Notes: generated by a model from the sequence alone, not told the origin. A DNA stretch of 64,000 nt from Amoebophrya sp. A120 (GCA_905178155.1 CAJINV010000005.1:7996515-8060514); one strand, 5' to 3'; shown: positions 12,041-24,368, counted from the stretch's first letter. Numbers and translations: made by a program.

Positions 12041-14561
12041 TCATCCCGTCACAGCGCTCTTCGCGTCTAGGAGCGGCTTGATGCAGAAAATGAAAAGAAG
12101 CACAACCCCAATGATGATTCCAACAATCATCAGGGTCCCAAATCCGCTTTTCAGCCAGCTTCTCTTGGTTTCGTAGGCTTTTTTGGACTTCTCCGCCTGC
12201 GCCAGTCGCACCACCGCTTCCCCGACGTAGTTGTCGGTCTTGTTGACACTGTCCCTATCAAATGCAAATCATGTGTCTGGGTCTGGTGAAAAGTTGTGAT
12301 GCTAAAATATGCTTGCATGAGGGAAAAACTTCCGAACGAAGCCAAGCATGCCAACTTTCCAGAACAAGCTTTCTCATGCGCAGCCCGCATCAGAAGCAGA
12401 GGGCGCGACCTTTGTTGGTTATGCAATACAGATTTGCACTCGACAGGAATGCACGACCAGCATTATACAAATTCGAACTTTCCAGACCCAGATGTTCGAT
12501 ATTTGCAGTGCTTAGTCCTCGATGGAGTGCAATGTCTTCGCCTGTGCCTCCACCAGCGCGGCCAGATAGAAGAAGAGCTCGTTCAGCTCAATCACGGACT
12601 GTTCTAACTCCATCAAATATCGCCAGAAAAAACTGTCTCAGACAGTATCAAACTTTTATTGTAGAGGACTCAGCAATACAAATTTGCGAACCAGCAAGAG
12701 TGAGTCCTGATGCGTTCAGACAGCAAGAGAAGAAACAACATAGAACGGAAGAGCCCTTTCTTGCATCTCTAGCATGACAAAAAACTGCTTCATCAAGGAA
12801 GTTCCGCATTACAAGTTGACAGTTTTTTCTCACGATATCATGTCGTCGTGCTGGGACTTCAACAGCTCCAGGTTTTCATGCAGCGTGTGGTCGTCCTCCA
12901 CTTCTGTGTTGATGTTGAAAATTCATTGCTATTCCATGTCCAACGTAAGGAAAAACTTCTTTGTGATGCTGAAAATGGAACTACGGCACGTATTGCTACA
13001 CATGCAAGACAATGCGTTTGGATGCGTGTTTTCCCTTGGGAACAATATCTCCTAGCGAGTTCTCTGTACTATCACGTGTACCGAAGAACTTGCGATGCAA
13101 AACTTGCAAAACCGCAGATATTAATTTCAATCCATCAAACAAAAGCAAAACTACGTGCGCCGCCCTGGCCTCGCTTGAATTTCTGCTCGAACATGGTTTT
13201 ATGCATTACAAAGATATCGCACTCGTATAAATGCATTACAAATTCCCTCAGCATGAGAAATGAAATTTGTCGTGCGGATTTACCTTAGAAAAAAAAATTG
13301 TAATGTAAGACTTGCATTTATACGAGTACGATACTTTTGCACAGGATAGGTTTGTATCGAATGCAAATTTTGTGCCTGGGTCGGGACAAAGGGAACAAAC
13401 ATTTTTTGCCGAACAGGTTTTGCGTCCGCAAAAAATCTGGACGAATGCAAAAAGAGCACGACAAACAAGTAATCCTGCGGAGGTGAGGTTTCTCTGTCAG
13501 CATGCGAACTTATGCCAGCATCTCCTGCGGGTGCGGCCCAACTTGGCACATAATTCATCTTTTGCTGACTAAGTACCACACAGTACGGATTTTTCTGTTC
13601 CATCCCTGCTGTTCCAGTAGAATCCGCATCACAAGTTCGCACCCTTTCAGAGGAGGACCCAGACATTTTTGTCAGTTGCAATGCATACTCTTCATGACTT
13701 CCGGTTCGCCCTCGAGCAATTTTTCTATCTCTGCGTCCGCTGCCTCCGGGTACAAAATACGCACCTGTCGCCTCATTTTTCCCTTGTGCTCCCGGTCGAA
13801 TTCGGACTGCGCATTCAGGAGGCTCTTGATCTGCATAAAGTAGATAAACCATTTTTTTCACATTTTCACTTTCACTTGTGCATCTGTATTCGTTTGCCAC
13901 CTTGCATGACAAAAGAGGTTCTAAGCTACAATGACTGACCGGCATAAAATCAAAAAGAACAGTTCAATACTGAATCCTGGAATTTCACGGAGCTGATCTG
14001 GATGATTTTTCCGCAATAATCCAATTCCGAGGTTGTGAGTGCGTTCTTTTTCGTCTTCTGCAGAGACTCGAGATCGTCCAAGCAGTTCTTGACCTTCGCG
14101 TTATACACCTTCGCCTGGTCCACTGAGGCCTTCATCTCGTTTGTTATCTTCGCCTCCTCCTCGCGCGTCACTGCCCGTTTCATTTCCCGGGAAAAGACGG
14201 AGATGTTGTGTGTCAGCGTGCCCAGGTCCTCGAGGTACTCGTTTATGTCCTTCTCGATGTCCGCCAGTACCCGCGTGATTTTGGACACCTTGGTCGACGA
14301 TACCGCCCCCGTTTTCTTGCGTGAAAGTAGCGGGAGCAGGACCGAATCCTCGGATCCGTCGCCCGCGTATCCCATTTCCACCGCCAACTGTGCTTCTTCC
14401 TCGGTGACCCCCGCGGCTCTCCGCAAATCGGCCATCCGGTCCTTTCTGCAGTCGTTTGTGGTGTCTACCATGACCCGCGAAGTCGCTTTGTTTGACGCCG
14501 ACGGGCGCGTGCTCGGGGCGTTACTGCTCGTCCCTGAGACAGTGGACAAGCGCTTGCTCAT
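12041..14561 (-). CDS. Syntaxin (Qa-SNARE)
   Basis: This is a membrane-anchored t-SNARE for vesicle fusion. The start is ATG at 14561 (MSKRLSTVSG) and the stop TGA at 12041-12043. Exon 1 (13971-14561) encodes the N-terminal regulatory helices. Exon 2 (about 13688-13830) encodes EFDREHKGKMRRQVRILYPEA, the segment before the SNARE helix. The SNARE motif is assembled from three exons and includes ELEQSVIELNELF and LAALVEAQAKTLHSIED, where the Gln of VEAQ is the expected zero-layer Q. The last exon (12041-12255) has a Lys-rich stretch, then one C-terminal membrane segment (FGTLMIVGIIIGVVLLFIFC) and a 12-residue tail. GT-AG introns at 13831-13970 and 12904-13154 alternate with introners. Length is about 330 residues, normal for the family. 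I cannot say which syntaxin subtype it is. Confidence 0.9.
12256..12514. mobile_element. Introner, family A
   Basis: The left end is TATCAAATGCAAATC; the right end TTTGCAGTGCTTA is mutated. The flanking repeat is GTCC. Splicing joins HSIED to SVNKTDNY in the SNARE helix. Confidence 0.85.
12618..12837. mobile_element. Introner, family F (diverged)
   Basis: The ends are TATCGCCAGAAAAAACTG and CAGTTTTTTCTCACGATA. The flanking repeat is short (TGA on the gene strand). Splicing gives SQHDDMMELEQSV. Confidence 0.8.
12904..13154 (-). other. GT-AG intron of syntaxin carrying a decayed family F element
   Basis: On the gene strand the intron starts GTAGTTTTGC and ends CAACACAG; splicing gives GGAQVEDDHTL. 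About 12950-13115 resembles the family F interior (CACATGCAAGACA, GTGTTTTCCCTTGGGAA), but both TIRs are degraded. Confidence 0.6.
13200..13348. mobile_element. Introner, family C
   Basis: The right end is CTTTTGCACAGGATA; the left end TATGCATTACAAAG is diverged. The flanking repeat is GGTTT. Only six bases separate it from the next element. Confidence 0.75.
13355..13687. mobile_element. Introner, family A (diverged, 333 bp)
   Basis: The left end is TATCGAATGCAAATTTTG and the right end TTTTGTCAGTTGCAATGCATA. The CTGGGTC core is altered on both sides. It interrupts the syntaxin between the MKS and MFEQKF codons. Confidence 0.7.
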
Positions 14562-16820
14562 CTTCGTGCAGCTTTAGCTGAGAGTAGTAGGGAAGACGGG
14601 TAGCTGGGTGGTCGTAGTTGTAAGTCGGTATGATCTCTATAGTACTTGACTTCTTCTGCAGCTTATTGTCCACCTTTTCTCGTGTGGTAAAACAGTTTTG
14701 CTGATGCGGCCCTCGCAAGCTGCAAGAAAGTCTTCACCAGCTAGTACTACTTACTCCCGAGTGCCGGCCTTCAGGAACAGTCTTCGGTCTGGATGGAAGT
14801 TACCGAAGCTGGTAAAGAAGATGAAAACGACAGGAAGCTCCATCTCGGCATACTTCTGCATTTGTATTGATTCTTGCCATTTCTGAAAATATTTTTTCAA
14901 TGCAGCAGTTGGAGCTTCTTTCCTCTACTACGTCCTGTGACAACGACCGAGGCAGGTATACTACGGAAGTGTCGTGACAGAACTATCGGAGGAGTCAAAT
15001 AAAGTAGAGCCGCACGACCAAATTGTCCACAAGTTCTTGTTGTTCACAAAAAAACCTTTCTTAATAAGTTGCAATTGGTTGTAAGTGCGATTATGTGGCA
15101 CCCACACCTCCACTGAGGTAGTCTACAATTCCTATCTTCGAAATTGTTCTTTCACCTTCGAGTAGAATATAGTGTTTTTATCAATCTTCTTGCACAGAGA
15201 GCAGGTACCACGACCAGCACCAAAAATAATCTTGGATGTAATATTCGATGGACGAGTTTAAGTACAACTAGGTCGTGTAAGTAGTAGAGCAGGCTTGTCT
15301 ATGTACACCGACAACAACTAGACCGATGGCAAATCTTATTCGAAAATCCACGACCCTTTGACGGCCCACGACAAACGAATCATGTCTACGAGCTGCACAG
15401 TGATTGTTGATCACGATCACGATGATAGATCAGTCTCGTCAATCAAAAGTATAGTACGATGTGGACGAGGAGCGGCAATAAAATAAGCGTCCAATGTGCG
15501 ACATTTGGTACTAGCGGATCGCAAGCCTTGCAACCATCGATCTAGCGGACCGAAAAATTGCAAGATTTGTCGTCCACGCTTTGAGGTAAAGGCGCTGCAG
15601 TCTGTGATATTAGTGCGACGTCATGGACACACGAGAAAATTGCCTAACACGCAAGCGGATTTTTGTACTTGGCTGAACACCAAAACATCAACGTATAGAA
15701 ATCAAGGTCCACCTGCTGCACTGAAGTAGGCTTCTAAGTACATTGGACCAGAAAGCTGTCCAGGAGGGTCATTGTATAATCCATCTCGAGTGAAGTGTTG
15801 ACACCATTCCTGACATCCTCTCTCGCTATCCAATGATACTTTCTTTCTTTCCTGTAGTTCTTCGCCCGACGTAGAGGGCGGAAAATTTTTGCATCGCCTT
15901 TATTAAGCTAGTGGACACGATTTATGATCACAGATTTCTTCTCGGCAGGAGGACAAAGGGGTCGATAGCATAGTCGTCATTTGTGAAACTGAGAATAGAC
16001 TTCTTCAGTATAATGATCTAAAGTTTACACAAAGTTTCTTGACATGGTTCCTTTAACTTTGTTGATCGGTAGAGGGAGAATAAGTTGTAAGGTAGGAAGA
16101 AATTATGGAGAGGCCAAGAAATGCTCTTCTACGTCGGGGAAGTGATGGTGAAATAGAAATATATTTTCCTCGTGACTGTCAATCGAAACTAGATTCTTTT
16201 TCCCTTTTATATGTGAAAATGAGGTAAAGTAGAATTTGCACAACTCATCCTGAAGATTCTTCTTTTCTTGTGGTTCTTGTTCGATGCCCTTAAAAATGCA
16301 ACCACAAGGTTTACTAACTCAGCCGGGCGCCGAAACGACCTGCAGAGTTGTTAAGAAGATTTTGATACAGCGAGGATGGAGTTGTGGACTGTACTTATCA
16401 TTTTTCTGTCGAAAGGACCACCAACAGAGCACCCTTACAATGTACTCTGTTTTCAACATCTACGGTCAAGTAAAACTCATGGAAAAATTTGTAGATAGTT
16501 TTGCTCCAGTCTGAAGGCAATGCAGCTGCACCCTTCTTATCCGAAATCGGATAACTTCGCCGTTATTCCTTTCATCAGAAGTCGACAGATTGAAATCCGT
16601 AATTCTGGAGCAGACCACTACTTACCCTTGCTTGTAGTTGTAAGGGTCGTCGTGAAAAAAAAAAGAAATTATCAAATCGAGCCTTTGGGTCTTGTTGTTC
16701 TTGTACCTTTGATGCTTTCAAAAAGTTTGCTGTTGAAGAAGTATAAAAGTATTGAGTGAAAAATAGGTGCTTGCTTTTATTCCGGTATTAGAGGATCTTG
16801 TTATTCACCACAGATGCTGG
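14562..16820. other. Intergenic, 2.3 kb
   Basis: This lies between the syntaxin start and the oxidoreductase 3' flank. I found no introner, no tRNA-like fold and no ORF longer than about 80 codons. I see nothing supportable in it. Confidence 0.6.
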
Positions 16821-16995
16821 TATGCCTTGCAAAAGTATAACCGCACAACTAGTAGAGATTGCATGGCAAATTTCAGTCCAGCAAGTGGAACATGCAACTT
16901 GTCATGCCGGTTCAGGTACTATAAAAACCCGGATCTGTCATGCCATGATCTGCAATTGCTACGAGTCTGCGATGGAAGTACTTTTGCAATGCATA
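16821..16995. mobile_element. Introner-like element in 3' flank, family C
   Basis: The left end is TATGCCTTGCAAAAG and the right end CTTTTGCAATGCATA. It starts 11 bases past the oxidoreductase stop codon on the gene strand, so it lies in the 3'UTR or just beyond it. Confidence 0.75.
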
Positions 16996-17006
16996 GGCGC
17001 GCCCCT

Positions 17007-20000
17007 TTACTTGAACCGTCCGTCCCCGAACAGGTGGATGGGGGTGTGATGCACAAAGTGCCAGATCATCAACCCGATGAGACCCATCTGGCACTCGTCC
17101 ACCTTGGTGGTCTCAATCAGCTCCTTCTGGATCGCGCACGGCCAGCCCCACACGCACATGACGCCCGACTTTGGCTTGTGGTTTGCGGCTATGGATTGCA
17201 AAAATGTCTGGGTCTGGAACAAAGCAACTTGTCATGCTAAATCTGAATCATGTAAGAATCTGTGTTGCATGATTACCATAAGCTGTGCACTTCTGACCTA
17301 ATCGAGAGGCAGTTTCTCCTGCAGGATAAGGGATGATAGAGCTCTCACAGAAACTGTCATGCTATGTCCTACATACCAGACCTCATGGGTCATGGAAAAC
17401 CTGCATGACAAGTCTGGCACTCTTCCAGACCCAGACATACTTGCAATGCATAGCGGCGATCACGAAGCAGGCGTCATGCGGACCGAGACTGGTGGCGAAC
17501 ATACCCGCGCTATGCATTGCAACTACGTCTGGCTCTGGAGGCTGAATGACACAAAAATCTGTGTTGCGTGACTACCAAAAGCTGTCCGCTTTTGCCCAAG
17601 TTGAGACGGAGTCTCTCATGCAGGTAAGGCATGATAGAGACCTCGAAGAATCTGTCATGCTCGGTCTCGCATTCCAGACCTCATGGGTCATGGAAAACCT
17701 GCATGACAAGTCTTGCAATCTCCCAGACCCAGACATATTTGCATTTGATACGCGCCCCATGGCCACCACGTGTCCTTCAGCTGCTTCGGCATGCAGCAGC
17801 CCAGGCAGCCCCCGGACCCGTACTTGACGTTGTCCAGGATGCCGATCCTGCGGTTTGTCATGCGGAAAACGAATACTACCATAAATCAGTCATGCACACA
17901 ACGTAAGTACAACGCATTCAAACGATTCAAATAGATACGTCAACGCATGCGAATGGAAATCTGCATCACAAACTACAACAAAAATTATCTATACTGTTTG
18001 CAAATCTGCGTCGCCTGTTCCTCGGACGGGTAAGAGATTTTCGGGATAGGGTATAACTTGCTCAAGCGTTACAATCTCAAATCGGTTACCATAGAATATG
18101 GAAATCTGTGATGCAAGAAGTGCATGAGCTAACCTACTCTCACAGGATTGCGCATGACAAGTTTCGGAGAAACCAAACCGCACTAGAATCTGTGGAAATT
18201 TGTATTGCAGCATGTGGAATGCTCTGCGATTCTGTCATGCTCGTCATGCAAGACAAAATCCAGAGTCTATGGTAACCGCTTTGGGATTGTAACGCTTGAG
18301 CGGGTCATATGGGGTGCAGCTCCCAGTTGCTCGGGCTGCCCACGCAGCCGTAGTTGCAATCACCCGCAGCGAAAATGATATCGCAGTAAAAAACTGTTTC
18401 CCTGTGATGATTTTGCAAGATCTGCATCACAACTTTGTTCCACATGGCACAGAAAATTTGCCATGCGCACTTCCCAAGGGAAAACACCCTTAAAAACCTA
18501 ATGTCTTGCATGTGTAGCAAGACAAATAGCTTTGTGTTCTGTTCCATGCATCACAAGTTCACAGTGAAACAGTTTCTTCGTGGGATAAATGACGCCCTTG
18601 CCCCACACTTCGCCGGAGGCCGTGGTTACTTGCTATCCTGTGGAAAAACGTCTCCACCCCAGAGTCAAGAAGGGGATTTTTCCTTTTGCTACACAAATCT
18701 ACAAGTTTTGGCTGTCGCGCATGACAAGCTTGGGCTCGTAGGGTAGTTGTAGTCCTGTTTAGCTAGAGCAATCGCATCAGAAATCGTCTACCTCATCCTG
18801 ATTCGAGCATGACATATCCCAAAACAGCATCAGAAAATGCGAGGCATCAAAAAATGCTCCTCATACATAGGGCTGCGCATGAGAAACATTTTAGGCGTGA
18901 AGAATAGCATGACAACTCTCCTGCGGTGGGGACGTTTTTCCACTGGATACTTGCAGCTTCTTGTTCATGTAGATCCAGCCGCCGCCGCCCGGACCTGTGT
19001 TTATTTGATGGGTACACAGACTTCTCCCTATGCGCAGCATGCATCACAAAAAGTTTTGTCATGCGCAGCATGCATCACGAATAAAAGGCCTAGTACTAGT
19101 GTATGCTGTACTTACCCTTATCCGACAAGGTTTCCTTTGGCATGAAGTAGTTGCTCGCCTTCACTCCCTATCAAAAGTAAAAATGTCTGGGTCTGGAAAC
19201 TTGTGATGCTGGGTGGCGCCTCATGATGAGGCTACAAATGCTGGCTCAGCATGACAAGTTTCTGAGCTCCTAGGTGTTGCCTATTCTGCATGACAAACTG
19301 CGCTTCTGCCTCACAGAAAAACGGAGCTCTTGGGTAACGTGCACGACAGATTTAAGAGTCATGCCAGACAAGGATGAAAAACGTGAATTCTTCCAGACCC
19401 AGACATTTTTACATTTGATACCCCCATGCAGATGTAGGTCTCGTCTGCGCCCGATGGCAGGCCGATCTTGTTCCAGAAGTCCTGCGACTTTGGCTCGTAC
19501 TTTACACCGTATACTGTCTTAATTCCGACTTTGGCCATGTAGGCGTCGCAGTACTCCTGCGCTTTCACTGGGAGTGGGCCGAGACAATTGGGCAAGAAAT
19601 CGATGATGGTGATTTTCAGCTTAGGGAAGAAGTACCTGTTGTTTGTACAGCAGATGGCTCTTTTTTTATCCCACGATTATTGGGTCCTTTTCTGCGCGAG
19701 ATAGTAGTAGTACATCTCAATGTCGGTGGAAAATAATCCAATGTCTACTGCAAGAACGTCGCAGATGGTACTACTGTAACGAAGAATCCCGGGCAGTGCA
19801 GTACCTCCTACGGCCACTAGTCCATCCTGTATGACCAAAGAAAACTTTGAAACAAAATAAAAATCCCATACTGCAGTTCCGTCGCCCACTCGACACCAAT
19901 AAACCCGGCGCCGCAGATCAGCAGTGTCGCTGCTTTTTCGTATGCAATGCAAAAGTTGTAATTATCGTACTTGTACTTGTTCCAATGTCTTCGACATGAC

Positions 20001-22589
20001 GAATCTACTTTCTTCACCGAACCAGCACCACAAAGTCCATTTTTCTTTCCGAGAAAATTCGCTCGTGTTCTTGTAAAATGCATTTTACTGCACTAGTAGA
20101 GCGATAAGAAGTACTTTTGCAATCTGCATATCTTGTTCAGTTCCGCGATTTTAGCATGCTCCTCTAAGATGTGGCGGCGGCGACCCTCCTATCAACTGCA
20201 AATACGTCTGAGTCTGGAAGAATGCAACTTGTGATGCTGCATTTGGACTCCGAAAAAATCTGTATTGCATGAGCAGCAAAGGGAATGTAATCTGCCACGC
20301 GGACAGAGCATTTGCCATGCGGAATAGGCATCGCGAAGCCCTCAAAAAGTCCGTGATGCTAGGGCATGCATCACACGCATCATGGCCCATGCAAAACGTG
20401 CATGACAAGTCTCAGAATCTTCCAGACCCTGACATTTTTGCATTTGATACCTCCAGGTACCGTTCGTCGATGTGCTTTATCCTGTGTAAAAACGTCCCCA
20501 CGACCCCAAAGTTGAAGTTGTCATGCAATCCTACAAGCCTAAAATATTCCTCATGCGCAGCAACAGCAAACGAAGCGATTTGTACTCGGTGTTTTGGAAC
20601 AATAATTTGTCGTGTTAGCACTAGGATCAGAGTTGTTCCCGTTTCTGATGCGTCTGCGCTGGCTAAGCACGAGTTTTGCACTGCAAGCCTAAACTTGTCA
20701 TGCGAGAATGCCAAAGCTTCTGGATTTGTGTTGCAAAATTCTCATCTTGACTCTGGGGCATTTTCACTCTGGATATGCTTCCAGCTGGAGTTAGCGCGAC
20801 CACACTCGTGGACGGTGGGGAACCTGACAAGTAAGTTTGGGGAGTTTGTCATGCTAGTCTGGCATGTTACAACCTCTCAGCTGTTGCATTTTTGCGTGGC
20901 CGCGAAGTAGAAATCCTCTTTTTTGCATAAGACAAACGAACCCAGAAGTCGTTAAAATGGAGATTTTGCAACACAAACTGAGAACTTTTGGCAATCACGC
21001 AATCGTACCACAATGACTCCCCCTGCGGATGCAGGAAGTTTATCCAGGAAAAAAAACAGTGTAAGTGTAACTCTGTAGCGAGAATAGCATTACAAATTCG
21101 CTTTGCATAGCAGGAAAAACCTGTCATGCGCAGCTAGTACGTGGAAACACGTCGTGTGAAAGTAGCCTATGAAGCAGACCCAGCATGACGAGTGTAAACA
21201 GTTTTGCACTTTGTTCTGCATCACAGACTTACACTCACACAGTTTTTTTCTTGCATAAAGTTGAAGTTGCAGCCACTGCAGATGACGCAGTAATCGAAAC
21301 CCAATTCCTCGGTCTGCCCCGGCTCCGTGCACATTGGCTGTACGGTCGCGGTTATCCCACAAAAAAAACTGTTTCACTGTGATGATTTTGCAAGATCTGC
21401 ATTACAAGTTTGTTAATACACATGACACAGAATTATATTTGCCATGCGTGCACTTCGCATCGGCAAAAATAACTACACGGTTGACAAAACTCCAATGTTC
21501 TATGCAGGTGTAGCAAGAAAGACACTTTGGTGCTTCATTTTCTGCATCACAAGTTCACAGTGAAACAGTTTTTTCTTGCGATAGCGGTCAAACTTGAGCC
21601 GTTCAGGGAAAGGACTTCACCCCAGATGAATTTGCACCCCATCTTGTGTTCGACCACATCTTGCAGCGTAAAGGTCAACGCGTCCAAATGGCACGGCTTC
21701 ACGTAGGCACGCAGGATACCTATAATTGACAGGTTTTGCGTTATTCTTATTGTGTTTTCGCCGTGCATGACAAATTCCCGGAGCATGAGAAATGGAATTT
21801 GTAATGAGAATTTACCTTCAGAACGAGATTCGTGGTTATGCAACATAAATGTTGTAGACATAAATCAAATAAGAACCTGGTGTGTATTCAAAAAATTCCT
21901 TGGCATCCACGACCGTGACATCGTATTTTTTTCCCATGTCCCGCGCTATGAGAGTGCACAACCTCTCGTCCACCCCCTCATTTGTAGTACACTTGTTCCA
22001 GCAACAGAGAAACAATCTCGAAAGTGCTGTCTTTGCATGGCAAATAATCTACTTCCAAACTCGAGACTTAGTGAATTGTGATCTTCCAGAGCTTGTCATG
22101 CAAAAATGGCCAAGCGACTCTGACAAGATTTGGTAAAAACCCATTTTTACATGACAAATGAGCAGGCGGGGCAGTAGTTGTGCACCCTCATACTGGCGAC
22201 GAGCAGGCCAGAAAACCCGTATCAAAATGAAAAATCCCCCCTCCCCATATCGAAAAGGTACGTCTCAGAAAATTTGCAATGCTGATCTGTGGCCACAAAT
22301 CGTCTCCGTCTTGCAGGAACGTAACTCCAAGCGCTCCGCCGCATTCTGCAGGCGGTTTGTGATGCTGCTGGCCCTACAGCCTAGACGTTTGCCATGCTCA
22401 GCGCCTAGCCCGAAACCTCCCTACTCAGGCTCAGCATAGGCCTGCAGTCCTCTCTAGCAAGACAAAGCTGATTTGTGGACGCAAATCCAGCATCAGAAAC
22501 TTCGTTTTGATATGGGGAGGGGGGATTTGTCCTTTTGATAACCCGCCGCCGATAACGAGCACGCGACGCTTGGGAGCGGAAGGCGCCAT
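17007..22589 (-). CDS. FAD/NAD(P) oxidoreductase, NDH-2/AIF type
   Basis: This is about 465 residues in about 19 exons, start ATG 22587-22589, stop TAA 17007-17009. The N-terminus MAPSAPKRRVLVIGGG plus FSGLL forms the FAD-binding GxGxxG fold. It is followed by DVTVVDAKEFFEYTPG, as in type II NADH dehydrogenases and AIF-like proteins. The middle has DYCVICSG and RRHILEEHAKIAELNK. A second Rossmann motif, LLICGAGFIGVEWATEL (19883-19930), binds NAD(P)H. Later comes IIFAAGDCNYG, the FAD-binding ATG/GD motif, then PSEEQATQICKQIGILDNVK. The C-terminal exon (17007-17189) has ANHKPKSGVMCVWGWPCAIQ. The usual reaction is NAD(P)H to quinone transfer; the acceptor here is unknown. I see no clear targeting signal. 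GT-AG introns at 21946-22193, 21720-21876, 20824-21008, 19636-19871 and 18995-19115 alternate with introners. Confidence 0.85.
17190..17452. mobile_element. Introner, family A
   Basis: The left end is TATGGATTGCAAAAATG and the right end TTGCAATGCATA. The flanking repeat is GCGGC. Confidence 0.85.
17511..17750. mobile_element. Introner, family A
   Basis: The left end is TATGCATTGCAACTACG and the right end CATATTTGCATTTGATA. The flanking repeat is CGCGC. Confidence 0.85.
18052..18309. mobile_element. Introner, family I (only copy seen)
   Basis: The TIRs are long: GCTCAAGCGTTACAATC and, after a short gap, CGGTTACCATAG, mirrored at 18270-18301. The ends are TATAACTT and GTCATA; the flanking repeat is GGG. 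Splicing gives NWELHPIPKISYP in the oxidoreductase. Confidence 0.8.
18379..18587. mobile_element. Introner, family F
   Basis: The left end is TATCGCAGTAAAAAACTG and the right end TTTCTTCGTGGGATA. The flanking repeat is AATGA. Confidence 0.85.
18634..18949. mobile_element. Introner, family B
   Basis: The left end is TATCCTGTGGAAAAACG and the right end CGTTTTTCCACTGGATA. The flanking repeat is CTTGC. Confidence 0.85.
19169..19420. mobile_element. Introner, family A (subtype AAAAGTAAAAATG)
   Basis: The ends are TATCAAAAGTAAAAATG and CATTTTTACATTTGATA; the flank is CCC. The interior is near-identical to copies at 33724, 45662, 56205 and 63747. Confidence 0.85.
19941..20130. mobile_element. Introner, family C (diverged)
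   Basis: The left end is TATGCAATGCAAAAG and the right end TACTTTTGCAATCTGCATA. The flanking repeat is unclear. It separates AELNK from EKAATLLICGAG in the oxidoreductase. Confidence 0.65.
20190..20449. mobile_element. Introner, family A
   Basis: The left end is TATCAACTGCAAATACG and the right end TTTTTGCATTTGATA. The flanking repeat is CCTCC. The core reads CTGAGTCTGGAA on the left. Confidence 0.85.
20478..20775. mobile_element. Introner, family B
   Basis: The left end is TATCCTGTGTAAAAACG; the right end TTTTCACTCTGGATA is eroded. The flanking repeat is TGCTT. Confidence 0.8.
21041..21257. mobile_element. Introner, family H
   Basis: The left end is TATCCAGGAAAAAAAACAG and the right end CAGTTTTTTTCTTGCATA. 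The flanking repeat is AAGTT. Confidence 0.85.
21353..21583. mobile_element. Introner, family F
   Basis: The left end is TATCCCACAAAAAAAACTG and the right end CAGTTTTTTCTTGCGATA. The flanking repeat is GCGGT. Confidence 0.88.
22220..22540. mobile_element. Introner, family E
   Basis: The left end is TATCAAAATGAAAAATCC and the right end TTGTCCTTTTGATA. The flanking repeat is ACCCG. Splicing completes the first dinucleotide-binding motif (VIGGG then FSGLL). Confidence 0.88.
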
Positions 22590-24368
22590 CTTTTTGTCGT
22601 AGTTGTAGAGAGGATCTGTACTGAAGTAAACTTACTTCCAGCTCGTCGTGCTGTACCGATGTCTACTGTCACCTCGTCCTATCAAATGAGCAAGATAGAA
22701 TTTGTTGCAACCGAAAGTGAGAATGAGATACAGAATGGTCTCGGTAATAAATCAGTACTTCTGGCGCAACGTACTGCCGTCGCTCAAATTATAATAGTGT
22801 CTTGTCAACTACCTCGTCAACTGATATTCTTGAGCGTATTTTAGTATAACTCTGTTTCGTTGTCTATCGGCAGCGGTGGACGTTCCGTAAAAGTAGAAGA
22901 CCACGGGCCGGTTATTTATTTCACCGAAAAAAGAAGATTGGTCAGTCAGTACTTCGTTGGGTGGTCCTAATGAATCATACACAACAGCAAAAAAAAGCTT
23001 TTTCCCGGTGCGGGATACTTATGATGAAACTGAGTCAGGACAACTACACGGCGAGGCCGTGGTGAAAGATTTTTGGAGTAGCTGGGGAGAGAACTCTGTC
23101 AATCGGGCTCCGGGGAGGCCGGGGCTTTATGAAAAAAAATATCCGTCTTCACTAGGGGGTGCAGCTTATCGATAAGCAGCCACTGTAAGAAGTGTATTAA
23201 CCGATGAGAAGTCATGAATCAAGTCGTGGTCTTGTATCAATTTTTTGCCTCATCAGATGGATCCATCTAGCTCGTGTTTTGTGCTTATGAGTTTTGTGCG
23301 ACGTAAAAATGTCAAACTAGTCTCCAATTCATCTCGTGCCTCATGCGTGATAGAAGGTATAGTACTTACCTCGTTTCGTGAGGATGGAGGATATCAACAG
23401 GCTCTGAAAAAAAAAGTGTGGGTTGTGTGCGCTACAACTACATCGGCAACTACTTATTACTGTCACTTGAACACACATGGGAACTGCAGTTGTCCAAATG
23501 CCAACTGCAAAAACCTCCCTTCACAAAAAACAGCAGAAGTCATCACCGGCTGACTCTATATACCCACTATCAAATAAACAAAAGCGGTGTTAGATGAAAT
23601 AGCCTCATCTCTCGGTGGGAATTATGATTTTCTTCCTGGCACTGGCTGTAATTTTGTGTCTTGTATCTTTAGCATCGTGTACTAACTTTCTCGACTGCTA
23701 CAATCGAGCTAGTCTCGTTGATTGTGCATAAATGGTTTGCTCTTTCACCGTGGTCCCCACAACAACAACCAGACCGGTTCTATGCACAACATGCAAAGAC
23801 GTCGTTCGTTCTAGCTGCCTTAGCCGTGGTAATCATCCGCCTCTGCAAATAGTTGTAGTACCACAGCGAAAAAAAACGGCGACTTCTCCTCGAAAAAACA
23901 ATCAATGTTGTTGTAAAAAACTTCGGGTGAGTAAAATCTCGCTCTTCTTTCGGAATCATTTGACGTTGTAACGTTCCGTGTTGATGAAATTGCTTTGCCT
24001 TGTTCTATAATCCTCTGTTCACAATCACAGGCTTAGTATCTGCGAACGTATTTGTTCTACTAGTGAAAAAATTGTGTAATTTTGCGTATTTTCATCCCTA
24101 CGGTGTTGGTGGACCAGCAGCGACGTAATAAATGACGTAAAATAACCAGGCTGCTCGTCTACGCTCTCCTCGTCTTAGCTAGGTAGTAAAAACCTCCTCG
24201 TACTACATACTCTCTTCGCCAAAAAAGGTCTCTATCACCTTCTACCAGGCCATTGATAGTAATTTGCTGCGATTCTTTAATCAAAAAGCGTTGTTGAATA
24301 CTTATTCAAAACCTGCGTCGAGGTCGGCGAAGTTCCATTTCTGGAGTAATGAAAATCATATAAGTATT
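22590..24368. other. Intergenic, 1.8 kb
   Basis: This lies between the oxidoreductase start and the stop of the next gene. It is AT-rich with no introner and only short ORFs (up to about 100 codons, none with recognisable content). Confidence 0.6.

Noticed and set aside
14562-17006. Possible tRNA or other RNA genes in the large gaps
   Set aside because: I looked for GGTTCGA-type B boxes and cloverleaf pairs in the gaps and found none.
17203-17451. Recurring short peptides beginning MSGSGR or containing LPDPDIF across the window
   Set aside because: They are translations of the family A TIR (GTCTGGGTCTGG and its inverse), not genes.
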